From an uncultured Amylibacter sp. (GTDB taxonomy: Bacteria > Pseudomonadota > Alphaproteobacteria > Rhodobacterales > Rhodobacteraceae): 39,361 nt of DNA. The translations under genes were made by a program, and so were the position numbers. Under the pieces are notes generated by a model. It worked only from the letters and a program-made list of their open reading frames with translations. It had not been told where the DNA came from and made no database searches. Location: positions 1 through 39,361 of the forward strand of contig CAJJAY010000051.1 in the NCBI GenBank assembly GCA_905182285.1. Direction: 5' to 3'. Positions 1-8,639 of the stretch are shown piece after piece. How positions within the stretch are numbered: position 1 is the stretch's first letter; each line of letters starts with the position of its first letter.

Positions 1-1
1 A

Positions 2-1009
2 ATGGTTGAGCGTGGTTTGAAGCCAAATCTAACATTATATCACTGGGAGTTGCCATCTACATTGGCAGATATTGGTGGTTGGTCAAATCGTGAAGTGCCT
101 GAAAGATTTACTGATTTTACAAGTATAATTATTGAACGAATTGGTGATAGAATTGATCATGTCTCAACTATAAATGAACCTTGGTGTGTTGCTTGGTTAA
201 GCTATTTTCTTGGCGGCCAAGCTCCTGGAATAAAAGATATACGTGCAGCCACACGTGCAATGCATCATATTATGCTTGCCCATGGTAATGCTTTAGAAGT
301 CCTTAGATCTAATAATCAAGAAAACTTAGGTATTGTATTAAATTTAGGTCATGGAGAACCTGCAAGTAATAATGCTGCAGATATTTCTGCTACAAAAACA
401 TTTGATGCAATTCATACTAGATGGTTCATGGATAGTTTATTTAAAGGATATTATCCTGCAGATATGATTTCAAAAGTTGGTAAATATATGCCTGATAATT
501 TTGAGAATGACATGAGCTTAATAAGTGCACCAATTGATTGGCTTGGGGTAAATTATTATACCAGAGGATTAATAAAAGCAGCTCCTGATGATCCATGGCC
601 GCATTTTGTGGGAGTTGACGGTTCTTTACCTAAAACCCAAATGGGTTGGGAGATCTACCCTGAAGGATTGGAATTACTTTTAAAGCGAATTTATAATGAC
701 TATACAAATAACTTGCCAATAATGATCACAGAAAATGGTATGGCAAATGATGACGTCATTGATAACAACATTTGCAATGATTTTATTAGAGTGAAGTATT
801 TTGAGGATCACCTACAATCTGTAATTAGAAGCATTGCTTATGGTGTTCCCGTCAAAGGATTCTTTGGGTGGTCATTGTTAGATAATTATGAATGGGCTTA
901 TGGATATGAAAAACGTTTTGGCCTTGTTCACGTTGATTATAAAACACAAAAACGAACGCCTAAAGCATCTTTTAAGGCATTTCAAAAAGCTATATCTGGA
1001 AATCAATAA
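2..1009 (+). CDS. GH1 beta-glucosidase, 5'-truncated by window edge
   Basis: Retaining glycoside hydrolase family 1 enzyme that hydrolyses beta-glucosides, probably in the cytoplasm since no export signal can be seen in the visible part. The fragment is the last 335 residues; the GH1 family is usually about 440-470 residues, so roughly 100-120 N-terminal residues lie before the window and the ATG at position 2 is an internal Met. The acid/base motif TINEP (Glu at fragment residue 59) and the nucleophile motif ITENG (Glu at residue 244) are both present, as are the LYHWELP strand and the late glycone-binding GWSLLDNYEW segment. The frame is intact to the TAA. The next gene starts about 90 bases on. 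The substrate cannot be told from sequence, and the gene upstream is not visible. Confidence 0.93.
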   Translation: MVERGLKPNLTLYHWELPSTLADIGGWSNREVPERFTDFTSIIIERIGDRIDHVSTINEPWCVAWLSYFLGGQAPGIKDIRAATRAMHHIMLAHGNALEVLRSNNQENLGIVLNLGHGEPASNNAADISATKTFDAIHTRWFMDSLFKGYYPADMISKVGKYMPDNFENDMSLISAPIDWLGVNYYTRGLIKAAPDDPWPHFVGVDGSLPKTQMGWEIYPEGLELLLKRIYNDYTNNLPIMITENGMANDDVIDNNICNDFIRVKYFEDHLQSVIRSIAYGVPVKGFFGWSLLDNYEWAYGYEKRFGLVHVDYKTQKRTPKASFKAFQKAISGNQ

Positions 1010-1102
1010 AATATTATTGGCGTAACTAGAAAACTAAATGTCGCTCCTTGATTAACATGCTCTGATTAAAATAACTTACAATTTTATTGAGGAGTAGATA
1101 TT

Positions 1103-1876
1103 TTGAATATGAATCCAAATGAGACTCAAATAAAAAAATTATCTTTTAAGACAGATAAAGGCGCAGGTGAAAGAGCACGAATAGGCGTTTTGGTACTTGA
1201 ATCTGACCAATCTCTAGAATGGGAATTGGGGCAAGTTATAAATATGCCAGGTGTGTCTGTTTATCATTCTAGACTTGCTAATGATCCAATAGTTAATGGT
1301 GAAAATTTAGCAATGATGGAAGATCAGCTTCCAATTGCAGCTAAACTCCTACCTAAATATTTGAATTTAAGTTCAATTGGTTATGGTTGTACGTCTGCTT
1401 CTACAATTATTGGTGAAGGTCGGGTAAAGGAAATTTTAAATAATTATCACCCAGATATTCCTTCAACTAACCCACTAACAGCTGCAAAGGCAGCGTTTAA
1501 AATTCTTAAAATAAATAGAATTGCACTTTTAACACCTTATTCACCAGATGTAACAAATGCCATACAGAAGAAGTTTGAAGAAATTGGAATAAATGTTGCT
1601 ATAATAGGTTCGTATTTTCAAGAAGATGATAAAATAGTTGGGAAAATAGATTCAAATTCAATTTTAAATTCTGTGGTTGAATTAGGCTCAGATAAAAATT
1701 GTGATGGTGTTTTTATTTCGTGTACTAGCTTGAGAGCTATAAGTATTATAAATGACGCAGAAAAAATCATTGGCAAACCTGTTACTTCAAGTAATCATGC
1801 ATTAATATGGCATCTTCTTAGGTTGGCTGGAATTGATGACGTTTTGGATGAATGTGGGCAACTGTTTAATAAATGA
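1103..1876 (+). CDS. Asp/Glu racemase superfamily protein (maleate isomerase / EutA-like)
   Basis: A 257-residue protein of the aspartate/glutamate racemase fold, the group that includes maleate cis-trans isomerase, arylmalonate decarboxylase and ectoine-utilisation EutA. The two family cysteines are both present: Cys96 in GYGCTSAS and Cys207 in FISCTSL. The NPLTAAKAA and ALLTPYSPDV segments also fit the maleate isomerase/EutA branch. The start chosen is TTG at 1103, because the Shine-Dalgarno-like TGAGGAG (1088-1094) lies 8 bases before it; an ATG at 1109 is the alternative. It precedes an M20 deacylase and a PLP lyase on the same strand with small gaps, suggesting one operon. EutA-like function is possible but the other ectoine genes are not here, so the substrate remains open. 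Confidence 0.75.
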   Translation: MNMNPNETQIKKLSFKTDKGAGERARIGVLVLESDQSLEWELGQVINMPGVSVYHSRLANDPIVNGENLAMMEDQLPIAAKLLPKYLNLSSIGYGCTSASTIIGEGRVKEILNNYHPDIPSTNPLTAAKAAFKILKINRIALLTPYSPDVTNAIQKKFEEIGINVAIIGSYFQEDDKIVGKIDSNSILNSVVELGSDKNCDGVFISCTSLRAISIINDAEKIIGKPVTSSNHALIWHLLRLAGIDDVLDECGQLFNK

Positions 1877-1940
1877 ATTTATATAATCAAAATTATAATA
1901 ATTTTATTATTAATCTAATTTATAAAGATAAAAATATGAT

Positions 1941-3092
1941 ATGAAAACAGATCCACTTATTTTAGATTTGATGAATATGATAAGTATTCCAAGTGTAAAT
2001 AATTTTGATTTAGATGAAATCAACCAAAATCCTGAAAAGGGCATGTCTGATTATTTTGAGACTCGGTTAATTGAACTTGGATTAGAGGTGCATAGCCGTG
2101 AAGTATTGGGTGAAAGAAGAAATATTTGGGGACGATTAAAAGGAAATGGGAATGGACCAACAATTATGCTGGCTGGTCATTTAGACACTGTGGGTGTGGA
2201 CGGTTATGAAAGTCCATTTGATCCAAAAATTGAAAATGGAAAAATATTTGGTCGTGGTTCTTGTGATATGAAAGCTGGATTAGCTGCATATTTAGAAGTT
2301 CTCAGGAAAATTAAAGAAAGAAATATTCAATTATCTGGTGATTTAATAATTGCAGGTGTTATTGACGAAGAGCATGCAATGATTGGATCCATTGATTTTG
2401 GAATTAATGGACCAATTATTGATTACGCCATTATAGCTGAGCCAACCAATCTAAAAATTTGTCCAAGTCATAAAGGTCAAATATTGCTATCAATTGAAAT
2501 ATTTGGAAAAGCGGCCCATTCTAGTATGCCTGAAAATGGCGTAAATGCCATTAGTAATATGGGTATTCTTCTACATAAGTTGCAAAAATATTCTTCTTCT
2601 TTGAATGTACATAATGGTGACCAAATGTTTGGAAAACCAAGCTTTAATGTGGGTGTTATAACTGGAGGAGATAATGCATGCTCTGTTCCCGATATTTGTA
2701 AAATTGATATTGACAGAAGAACTATAGACGGCGAGGACCTCCAAAGTTTTGTGTGTGAACTAAATGATATTTGCAAAAAAATTCAGAAAAGGACTCCTGA
2801 TTTTGAATATGTTATTTCAAAACCATTTCTAAATATTGAGCCTCTAACTACCCCGTTAGATTCACCTTTAATGAAATCAATCAAAAAAGCGTCTGATGAA
2901 GAGCTTGGTTATAATACAATAAATGTATTTCCTGGTTCAACTGATGCGCCTAATTTTAAATGCCAAGCAGTAATATGTGGGCCTGGATCTTTGAAACAAT
3001 GTCATTCACTTAACGAATATGTTGATATCAAAGAGGTGAAAAGTGCAGTAAATATTTATTATTCTGCTATTATAAATTTGCAAAATAATTGA
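1941..3092 (+). CDS. M20 family deacylase/peptidase (ArgE/DapE-like)
   Basis: Di-zinc metallohydrolase of the ArgE/DapE/ACY1 type, which removes acyl groups from N-acylated amino acids or cleaves related amides in the cytoplasm. Visible active-site elements in order are GHLDT (His80, Asp82), GRGSCDMKAG (Asp109, bridging ligand), DEEH (Glu143 catalytic base and Glu144 ligand), AEPT (Glu167) and a late CHSLNEY His. The length of 383 residues is normal. The dimerisation lid domain lies between about residues 178 and 290. It sits 21 bases before the beta-lyase gene and follows the racemase-like gene, so all three may handle one substrate. N-acetyl-diaminobutyrate deacetylase (DoeB) belongs to the same superfamily, but nothing here fixes the substrate. 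Confidence 0.85.
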   Translation: MKTDPLILDLMNMISIPSVNNFDLDEINQNPEKGMSDYFETRLIELGLEVHSREVLGERRNIWGRLKGNGNGPTIMLAGHLDTVGVDGYESPFDPKIENGKIFGRGSCDMKAGLAAYLEVLRKIKERNIQLSGDLIIAGVIDEEHAMIGSIDFGINGPIIDYAIIAEPTNLKICPSHKGQILLSIEIFGKAAHSSMPENGVNAISNMGILLHKLQKYSSSLNVHNGDQMFGKPSFNVGVITGGDNACSVPDICKIDIDRRTIDGEDLQSFVCELNDICKKIQKRTPDFEYVISKPFLNIEPLTTPLDSPLMKSIKKASDEELGYNTINVFPGSTDAPNFKCQAVICGPGSLKQCHSLNEYVDIKEVKSAVNIYYSAIINLQNN

Positions 3093-3113
3093 ATCCCATA
3101 AAAGGAAACATTC

Positions 3114-4271
3114 ATGGATTGGCGTACCAAACTTTTAAATCCAACCCAAATAGCTAGACAAGATTATAATTCTCTTGTGACACCGGTATATAGGGGTTCA
3201 ACAGTAGTATTTGATGATCAATCTTCGATTAAAGATGATTGGCAGCAATCTGAAAAAGGTTATTCGTATGGTTTGTATGGAACGCCTACTACTTTGGAGC
3301 TTGCAGCAAGAATCAGCCAAATTGAAGATGCAAGACACACTTTTATAGTTCCAGGGGGGCAATCTGCCATTGCACTTGTATATTTTGCTTATTGTAAGTC
3401 AGGATCGCATGCACTTGTCCCTTATTCAGCATATGGACCCAATAAAGCGATGGCTGAAGGTTTGATGAAAGGTCTGGGAGTTGAAGTAGAGCCTTATGAC
3501 CCAATGGTCGGGAAAGACATTAAAAAACTTATCCGAAAAAATACTACTTTAATTTGGTGCGAAAGCCCTGGATCTGTAACTATGGAAATACAAGATATTC
3601 CTGAAATTGTAAAAGTGGCTCACCAGAAAAATGTTCCAGTTGCGCTTGATAACACTTATGCTGCTGGTGTCCTTTTTGATGCATTTAAATTTAATGTAGA
3701 TATTAGCATCCAAGCATTAACTAAATACGTTGGTGGTCATAGTGATTTGTTACTTGGATCAGTATCTGTGCGAGATGAAAATGCGTATAAGACAGTAGGC
3801 CCTATTTATATGCAGTTAGGCTTGGCTGTATCACCTGATGATTGTAGTTTGGCTTTAAGAGGCTTACAAACTTTAGCATTAAGGTTAGATCAACTTGAAA
3901 AATCAACATTAGAAGTCGCATTATGGCTATCAAAAAATGATATGATTGATGAAGTTTACCATCCAGCTTTAGATACATGCCCAGGTCATGATATTTGGAA
4001 GCGAGACTTTACGGGATCTGCGAGTGTTTTTTCTTTTACATTTATTGAAACTATATCAAGCAAAGAAGTTCAAGAATTTATAAACTCGTTAAATATTTTT
4101 AAGATTGGTTTGAGTTGGGGGGGGGTGACGAGTCTTGCGGTGGTTTATCCAGATCTTGATAGACCCAATAAGGATTTTGGTGGTAGGTTGGTTCGATTAA
4201 ATATTGGCTTAGAAGCGGTTAATGATTTGATTAGTGATTTAGACGAGGCAATATCAACAATTAGATTATGA
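3114..4271 (+). CDS. metC: Cystathionine beta-lyase-like PLP enzyme
   Basis: PLP-dependent fold-type I enzyme of the Cys/Met metabolism family, predicted to cleave C-S bonds of cystathionine or other cysteine S-conjugates to a thiol, pyruvate and ammonia. Visible features are the SYGLYGTPTT active-site loop (about residues 51-60), the ALDNTYAAG segment (Asp179 contacts the PLP ring nitrogen) and the PLP lysine in ALTKYVGGHSD (Lys204). Length is typical. The late SWGGV motif is encoded across an unusual run of nine G at 4117-4125, with the frame intact. A Shine-Dalgarno-like AAAGGAA precedes the ATG. It is the last gene of the racemase-M20-lyase group, ending 10 bases from a convergent M20 gene. 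MetC in methionine synthesis is the simplest reading; the deacylase neighbour makes catabolism of cysteine conjugates an alternative. Confidence 0.85.
   Translation: MDWRTKLLNPTQIARQDYNSLVTPVYRGSTVVFDDQSSIKDDWQQSEKGYSYGLYGTPTTLELAARISQIEDARHTFIVPGGQSAIALVYFAYCKSGSHALVPYSAYGPNKAMAEGLMKGLGVEVEPYDPMVGKDIKKLIRKNTTLIWCESPGSVTMEIQDIPEIVKVAHQKNVPVALDNTYAAGVLFDAFKFNVDISIQALTKYVGGHSDLLLGSVSVRDENAYKTVGPIYMQLGLAVSPDDCSLALRGLQTLALRLDQLEKSTLEVALWLSKNDMIDEVYHPALDTCPGHDIWKRDFTGSASVFSFTFIETISSKEVQEFINSLNIFKIGLSWGGVTSLAVVYPDLDRPNKDFGGRLVRLNIGLEAVNDLISDLDEAISTIRL
4117..4125 (+). repeat. G9 homopolymer inside the beta-lyase gene
   Basis: Nine consecutive G in a strongly AT-rich gene, read as TGG GGG GGG GTG (Trp-Gly-Gly-Val). 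The frame continues correctly on both sides, so this copy is functional. Such tracts can slip during replication. Confidence 0.9.
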
Positions 4272-4281
4272 TATTTAAATC

Positions 4282-5664
4282 TTAAATATATTTTGATGTT
4301 GATATATCCGCAAAAAGTGCTGTCATACAGAGCAATCCTTGTCGGGCTATATCAATAGGCATATGTTCATTTGCTGAATGTTGGCAACATCCAGCATATG
4401 AATGTGGTATCCAAATTGTTGGTAAATTTAAAACTTCAGAAAAACTGTCATTTGGTAAAGATCCACCAAGATTTGGTAGTAAATCTATTTTTTTCCCAGA
4501 TGAAATTTCTAATGATTTCTTTATAAAAGATAACCAAGAATTATTCATATCTAATCTTGTAGCAGGAAATGGATTCATTTTTGATTGTGTAATCTTAACA
4601 TCATTAAATTCAAGTTTATCTAAATGTTTTCTAAGTGCGGGTAGAATATTCTTAACATTAGTTCCAACTACAAATCTTAACTGACATGTTGCTCTAGCAT
4701 TGCCTGCAATGGCATTTAAGGGTGCCTCAGGCTCTCCTGAGGTCATTGCTAAAACAGCGAAGCTATTCCACCCAAATACTCGTTCAGACATAGTTAAATC
4801 TTTCTCACCCCAGTCTTGATCTAATTGAAATCCTGCATCAACGAGTGGTAGCTTTGACAATATTTCTTTTATGTCATGTGTTAAACTATTCGGACGCCAT
4901 TCAGGTATATTGATTTGACCTCTTGCATCAGTAATTGAGGCAAGAGCATGTGCCAGTATTATTGAGGGGTCTTTTAATATACCTCCAAAATTACCTGAAT
5001 GATGAGCGCTATTTCTTAAATTTATGGATAGATCAAAATTTATTCCACCACGAGAACCAGTAAAAATCGTTGGTGTACTTTGTGAAATACGTGGCCCATC
5101 TGATGCAATAAACACATCAGCTTTTAATATCTTTTTATTATTTTTACAAAATTCTTTTAAGCCTGGAGATCCAATTTCCTCACCCATTTCAAATAAAATT
5201 TTGCAATTAAAACCAAGTTTTTTATTAGTAGATAGCAATGATTCAAGAGCTTTAATATTAATTAAATGTTGACCTTTATTATCTGCAGTACCACGCCCAT
5301 AAAACCTATTGTTTTTAACTGTTAATTTATATGGAGATAAACCGCTTTCCCAAGAATTTTTTTGACCTAATACAACATCTCCATGACCATATGTTAAGAT
5401 TGTTTTAAATTCATCATTTTCAAATCGTTCAGCAAAAAGAAACACATTATTATTTGTAATTGAATCTTTCATTATTTTGCAGGTAAACCCCAACTTTAAT
5501 AAAATGGGAATAATGTTATCATCATAGTATTTTTGCAATTCATCTAAAGGAACTTTTTTTTGGCTTTCTGTTTTTAATGCAACTATATCTGCAAGATCTT
5601 CTTGAAAAAGACCATCATCAAAATATTTTGAAGCGTACACAATAGCTTTTTGCTTTACTGTCAT
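4282..5664 (-). CDS. M20 family metallopeptidase (dipeptidase type)
   Basis: Larger M20 enzyme (460 residues) that resembles the carnosine/Cys-Gly dipeptidase branch rather than ArgE. Zinc-site elements are visible: GHGDV (His94, Asp96), GRGTADNKGQ (Asp128), MGEEIGS (Glu162, Glu163), ASDGPR (Asp) and QHSANEHM near the C-terminus (His). Expected activity is hydrolysis of small peptides or N-acyl amino acids in the cytoplasm. It is convergent with the beta-lyase gene, 10 bases apart, and divergent from the IMPase gene across a 184-base gap. The ATG at 5664 gives the full family N-terminus, but no strong Shine-Dalgarno is obvious. It may act on the same class of compounds as the neighbouring racemase-M20-lyase genes, though the opposite strand means independent transcription. 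Confidence 0.85.
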   Translation of the reverse strand: MTVKQKAIVYASKYFDDGLFQEDLADIVALKTESQKKVPLDELQKYYDDNIIPILLKLGFTCKIMKDSITNNNVFLFAERFENDEFKTILTYGHGDVVLGQKNSWESGLSPYKLTVKNNRFYGRGTADNKGQHLINIKALESLLSTNKKLGFNCKILFEMGEEIGSPGLKEFCKNNKKILKADVFIASDGPRISQSTPTIFTGSRGGINFDLSINLRNSAHHSGNFGGILKDPSIILAHALASITDARGQINIPEWRPNSLTHDIKEILSKLPLVDAGFQLDQDWGEKDLTMSERVFGWNSFAVLAMTSGEPEAPLNAIAGNARATCQLRFVVGTNVKNILPALRKHLDKLEFNDVKITQSKMNPFPATRLDMNNSWLSFIKKSLEISSGKKIDLLPNLGGSLPNDSFSEVLNLPTIWIPHSYAGCCQHSANEHMPIDIARQGLLCMTALFADISTSKYI

Positions 5665-5803
5665 GATGATACATGCCTTTTTTTAAACTCAATAATTTAG
5701 CCGATGATTTAGGTATGAGTATAATTAATGCTAATTTTCATTATTTATTCTTATTTTAAATGATCAGTAAAGGCACTTTCGTAAAAATATCTATTAAATC
5801 CTA

Positions 5804-5827
5804 ATTCTATATGTAATCATATAGAAT
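5804..5827. promoter_or_regulatory. Palindromic operator candidate upstream of IMPase gene
   Basis: Perfect inverted repeat with 10-base arms (ATTCTATATG at 5804-5813 and its complement at 5818-5827) around TAAT. It lies 22 bases before the IMPase ATG, in the divergent gap shared with the M20 gene. Symmetry and position suit a dimeric repressor, but AT-rich palindromes also arise by chance. No regulator gene is adjacent. Confidence 0.35.
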
Positions 5828-5848
5828 ATACTCTATGGATGTAGTTAA

Positions 5849-6649
5849 ATGCAAAGCAAACAAATTTCCATAAGGCTTAATTTTGCTAAAGACCTTACAA
5901 AAGATGCTGGTCACAAAGCTTTGTCTTATTTTAAGTCAATAAATGATTTAATAATTCATCAAAAAAATATTCAAGATTTTGTCTCAAATGCAGATTTAGA
6001 AGTAGAAAAATATATAAGGAGTTGCATCTCTAAAAAATTTCCAAATGACGCAATAGTAGGAGAAGAGCATGATAATTTGGATGGATCCAGTGGTTATACA
6101 TGGGTTATAGATCCAATTGATGGTACTACAAATTTCTTAACAGAAATTCCTTCATGGTGTGTTGTTCTTGCTTGTGTCCATGAGGATGAAACAAAATTAG
6201 GAGTTATATACGAACCTTGCCATGACGAATTATTTTGGGGATCATTAAATAATGGAGCATTTTTAAATGATACACCAATAAATGTCTCAAAATCAGATTC
6301 TTTAAGTATTGGATCTACTGGTGTTGGTATGAACAGCCGGACAGCTAGTGATATGACAGTATCATTTATTAAAGAGCTCATTGAGCGTGGTGGAATTTTT
6401 TACCGAAATGCATCAGGTGCTTTAATGTTATCTTATGTAGCATCAGGTAGGCTAATTGGATACGCTGAACCTCATATGAATGCCTGGGATTGTTTGGCTG
6501 GTCAGTTGCTGATAAAAGAAGCTGGCGGTGTCATAGAAACACAAAGTGCTGAAGATATGCTTCTTAATGGTGGAAGGGTTATAGCTTCTGGGCCCGGTAT
6601 ATTTGATGAATTGCTTAAAATAGCAAATGAAACCTATATCCCATCATAA
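5849..6649 (+). CDS. Inositol monophosphatase family phosphatase
   Basis: Mg-dependent, lithium-sensitive phosphatase family (SuhB, HisN, CysQ relatives). Metal-site motifs are all present: GEE (Glu72-Glu73), DPIDGTTN (Asp88, Asp91, residues 88-95) and MNAWDCLAG (Asp214). Length of 266 residues is normal. The substrate could be an inositol phosphate, histidinol phosphate, a sugar phosphate or glycerol phosphate; motifs do not separate these. The stop overlaps the next ATG by one base (TAATG), so translation is probably coupled to the UgpE-like permease at 6649. That link, and the convergent ugp operon, suggest a phosphate ester brought in by a ugp-type transporter. The ATG at 5849 has only a weak Shine-Dalgarno. 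Confidence 0.88.
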   Translation: MQSKQISIRLNFAKDLTKDAGHKALSYFKSINDLIIHQKNIQDFVSNADLEVEKYIRSCISKKFPNDAIVGEEHDNLDGSSGYTWVIDPIDGTTNFLTEIPSWCVVLACVHEDETKLGVIYEPCHDELFWGSLNNGAFLNDTPINVSKSDSLSIGSTGVGMNSRTASDMTVSFIKELIERGGIFYRNASGALMLSYVASGRLIGYAEPHMNAWDCLAGQLLIKEAGGVIETQSAEDMLLNGGRVIASGPGIFDELLKIANETYIPS

Positions 6650-7467
6650 TGCGTACATTTACTAATCATTTTATTTTGCTTGTTGGCGTATTGGTTATGA
6701 TTGCTCCAATTTTACTAATGTTTTTTGCATCAACTGAAAGTTCTGCGAATTTACGTGCTGATGGAATGCAAATGAAATTTGGTCAACATATAATTGAAAA
6801 TTATAACACTATTCTAAGTTATAAGAGTGGTTTTATTGATGAGGTAACTCCATTAGCAATGCTAATAAATTCATTGATTGTTGCTGTTGGAGTAGCACTA
6901 CTTACAACTATACTTTCGTTTTTAACTGCTTATTCTGTTGTATATTTTAAATTTAAACTAGCAACTGGAGTATTCTGGCTAGTATTAATAACATTACTGT
7001 TCCCATTAGAATCAAGATTTATACCAACATTTTTGGTTACTTCTGAACTTGGTTTAATAAATACGCATATTGGAATTATATTACCTGTATTAGCAGCAGC
7101 TTTAGGAACATTCTTTTTTAGACAATTCTTTTTGATTTTACCTGAAGAGTTATTAGAAGCTGCTTTGCTTGATGGTGCTGGTCCATTAAAGTTTTTATGG
7201 GATATACTGATACCTTTATCTTTTCAACGAGCAGGTGCAATTTTTGTAGTTGCATTCATGATAGGCTGGAACCAGTATTTATGGCCATTAATGATAAGTA
7301 CAGATGATACTCTCTATACATTGGTACGTGGTATTCGTTTGATTGGACAAGGTTCAGGACCTGGGATGGCATTTGCGATATTAACTATTATTCCACCGTT
7401 TATATTAGTTCTGATTTTTCAAAGATGGTTTTTCAGCTCATTAAGCGTAGAAAATAAATTATCATAA
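6649..7467 (+). CDS. Orphan UgpE-like ABC permease
   Basis: Inner-membrane permease of the MalG/UgpE type, with about six hydrophobic segments and the cytoplasmic coupling-helix motif EAALLDGAGP. It is a clear paralogue of the UgpE encoded at 8639-9493: shared stretches include VYFKFKLAT versus [16 protein letters not shown] versus [22 protein letters not shown] and GWNQYLWPL. It has no partner permease, binding protein or ATPase on its strand. It overlaps the IMPase stop by one base and is convergent with ugpC. It may swap with UgpE in the neighbouring transporter, or be the remnant of a second system. The ORF is intact and not visibly decayed. Confidence 0.85.
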   Translation: MRTFTNHFILLVGVLVMIAPILLMFFASTESSANLRADGMQMKFGQHIIENYNTILSYKSGFIDEVTPLAMLINSLIVAVGVALLTTILSFLTAYSVVYFKFKLATGVFWLVLITLLFPLESRFIPTFLVTSELGLINTHIGIILPVLAAALGTFFFRQFFLILPEELLEAALLDGAGPLKFLWDILIPLSFQRAGAIFVVAFMIGWNQYLWPLMISTDDTLYTLVRGIRLIGQGSGPGMAFAILTIIPPFILVLIFQRWFFSSLSVENKLS

Positions 7468-7562
7468 TTAAAAAAAGATTTATTTCATAATATCTTTAAA
7501 TATTAAGATAACATAATAGTTAAAAAAACATTTTTATAATCAATTGTGACGCGGTCAAAGTG

Positions 7563-8639
7563 CTATATTAACCTTTCACCACTTTCTTTATTAAATATCA
7601 TTGCAGTTTTCTGATCAAAATGTAGTTTTAAGACACTATCTATATCTGGAAGGGTTCCTTGCGCTGTTTTAAAGCAAATTTCTGTATCGTCTATATCTGC
7701 TTTAGCAGCTCCACTTAAAGCCCCATATATAAGATTATCAGCGCCATGCTGTTCAACTAAATCAACTTTTATTTCAAGTTGTCCGTTTTTATTAGGAGTA
7801 ATAACATCTGGGCGAATACCTAAAACTAATTCTGTATTTTCTGGCAGATCTTTAAATCCAGATAATTCAATATCGCCACTTATAAGTTTATTATTTTTAA
7901 ATTGGACTGGTATTAAATTTATTTGTGGAGCACCTATAAAGGATGCAACGAATAATGTTGCAGGATTATTGTAAAGTTCAATAGGGGCACCCATTTGTTC
8001 GATACGGCCGTCATTGATGACAGCAAGCCTGTCAGCTAAAGTCATCGCCTCGGTTTGATCGTGAGTTACATAAATAGATGTTACTCCCATTCTTCGTTGT
8101 AGTCTTTTAATTTCAATCCGCATTTGTACACGTAATTTTGCATCTAAATTAGAAAGTGGTTCATCAAAAAGAAATACCTTTGGTTCACGAACTATTGCCC
8201 GCCCCATGGCTACACGTTGACGTTGTCCACCTGAAAGTTGATTGGGTTGGCGGTCAAGGTAGTCTTCAATTCTTAACATTTTAGCTGCATCTATTACTTT
8301 TTTATCAATTTCTGCCTTTGGTATGCCACGATTTTTTAATCCGTATGCCATATTCCCTCTAACAGTCATATGCGGATACAGTGCATAGTTTTGAAATACC
8401 ATTGCTACATCACGGTCAGCTGGAGATATATTGTTTATGACTTTGCTATCAATTTCTATTTCTCCATCAGTTATTGTTTCCAATCCTGCTATCATTCGCA
8501 ACATTGTAGATTTCCCACAGCCAGAAGGTCCTACAAAAACTATAAATTCACTGTTTTCAATAACCATGTCTACGCCACGAACTGCAATTGCACCATTAGG
8601 GTAGGTTTTTTTAATGCTATTTAATTTAACTGTGGACAT
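7563..8639 (-). CDS. ugpC: ABC transporter ATPase, sn-glycerol-3-phosphate type
   Basis: Energy-coupling ATPase of a CUT1-family importer, 358 residues. Walker [10 protein letters not shown] (residues 37-45), Q-loop [12 protein letters not shown], signature LSGGQRQRV, Walker B FLFDEP and the H-loop [10 protein letters not shown] are all present, followed by the C-terminal TOBE/OB regulatory domain (from about residue 235). The start overlaps the ugpE stop by one base (TAATG). It is the last gene of a four-gene unit in the order B-A-E-C, the same order as E. coli ugpBAEC. The UgpC assignment rests mainly on that operon and on the strong UgpB match, since these ATPases are interchangeable across sugar importers. 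Confidence 0.9.
   Translation of the reverse strand: MSTVKLNSIKKTYPNGAIAVRGVDMVIENSEFIVFVGPSGCGKSTMLRMIAGLETITDGEIEIDSKVINNISPADRDVAMVFQNYALYPHMTVRGNMAYGLKNRGIPKAEIDKKVIDAAKMLRIEDYLDRQPNQLSGGQRQRVAMGRAIVREPKVFLFDEPLSNLDAKLRVQMRIEIKRLQRRMGVTSIYVTHDQTEAMTLADRLAVINDGRIEQMGAPIELYNNPATLFVASFIGAPQINLIPVQFKNNKLISGDIELSGFKDLPENTELVLGIRPDVITPNKNGQLEIKVDLVEQHGADNLIYGALSGAAKADIDDTEICFKTAQGTLPDIDSVLKLHFDQKTAMIFNKESGERLI

Noticed and set aside
1877-1940. AAAATTAT-A-ATAATTTT palindrome between the racemase-like and M20 genes
   Set aside because: Consists only of A and T in an extremely AT-rich gap, so chance is a sufficient explanation.
1103-4271. Ectoine degradation (eut/doe) cluster
   Set aside because: The racemase-like and M20 proteins are related to EutA and DoeB, but DoeA, EutB, EutC and the ectoine transporter are missing and the third gene is a C-S lyase.
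7468-7562. Terminator between the orphan permease and ugpC
   Set aside because: Only 5-6 base A-T stems with long loops are visible; not enough to call.
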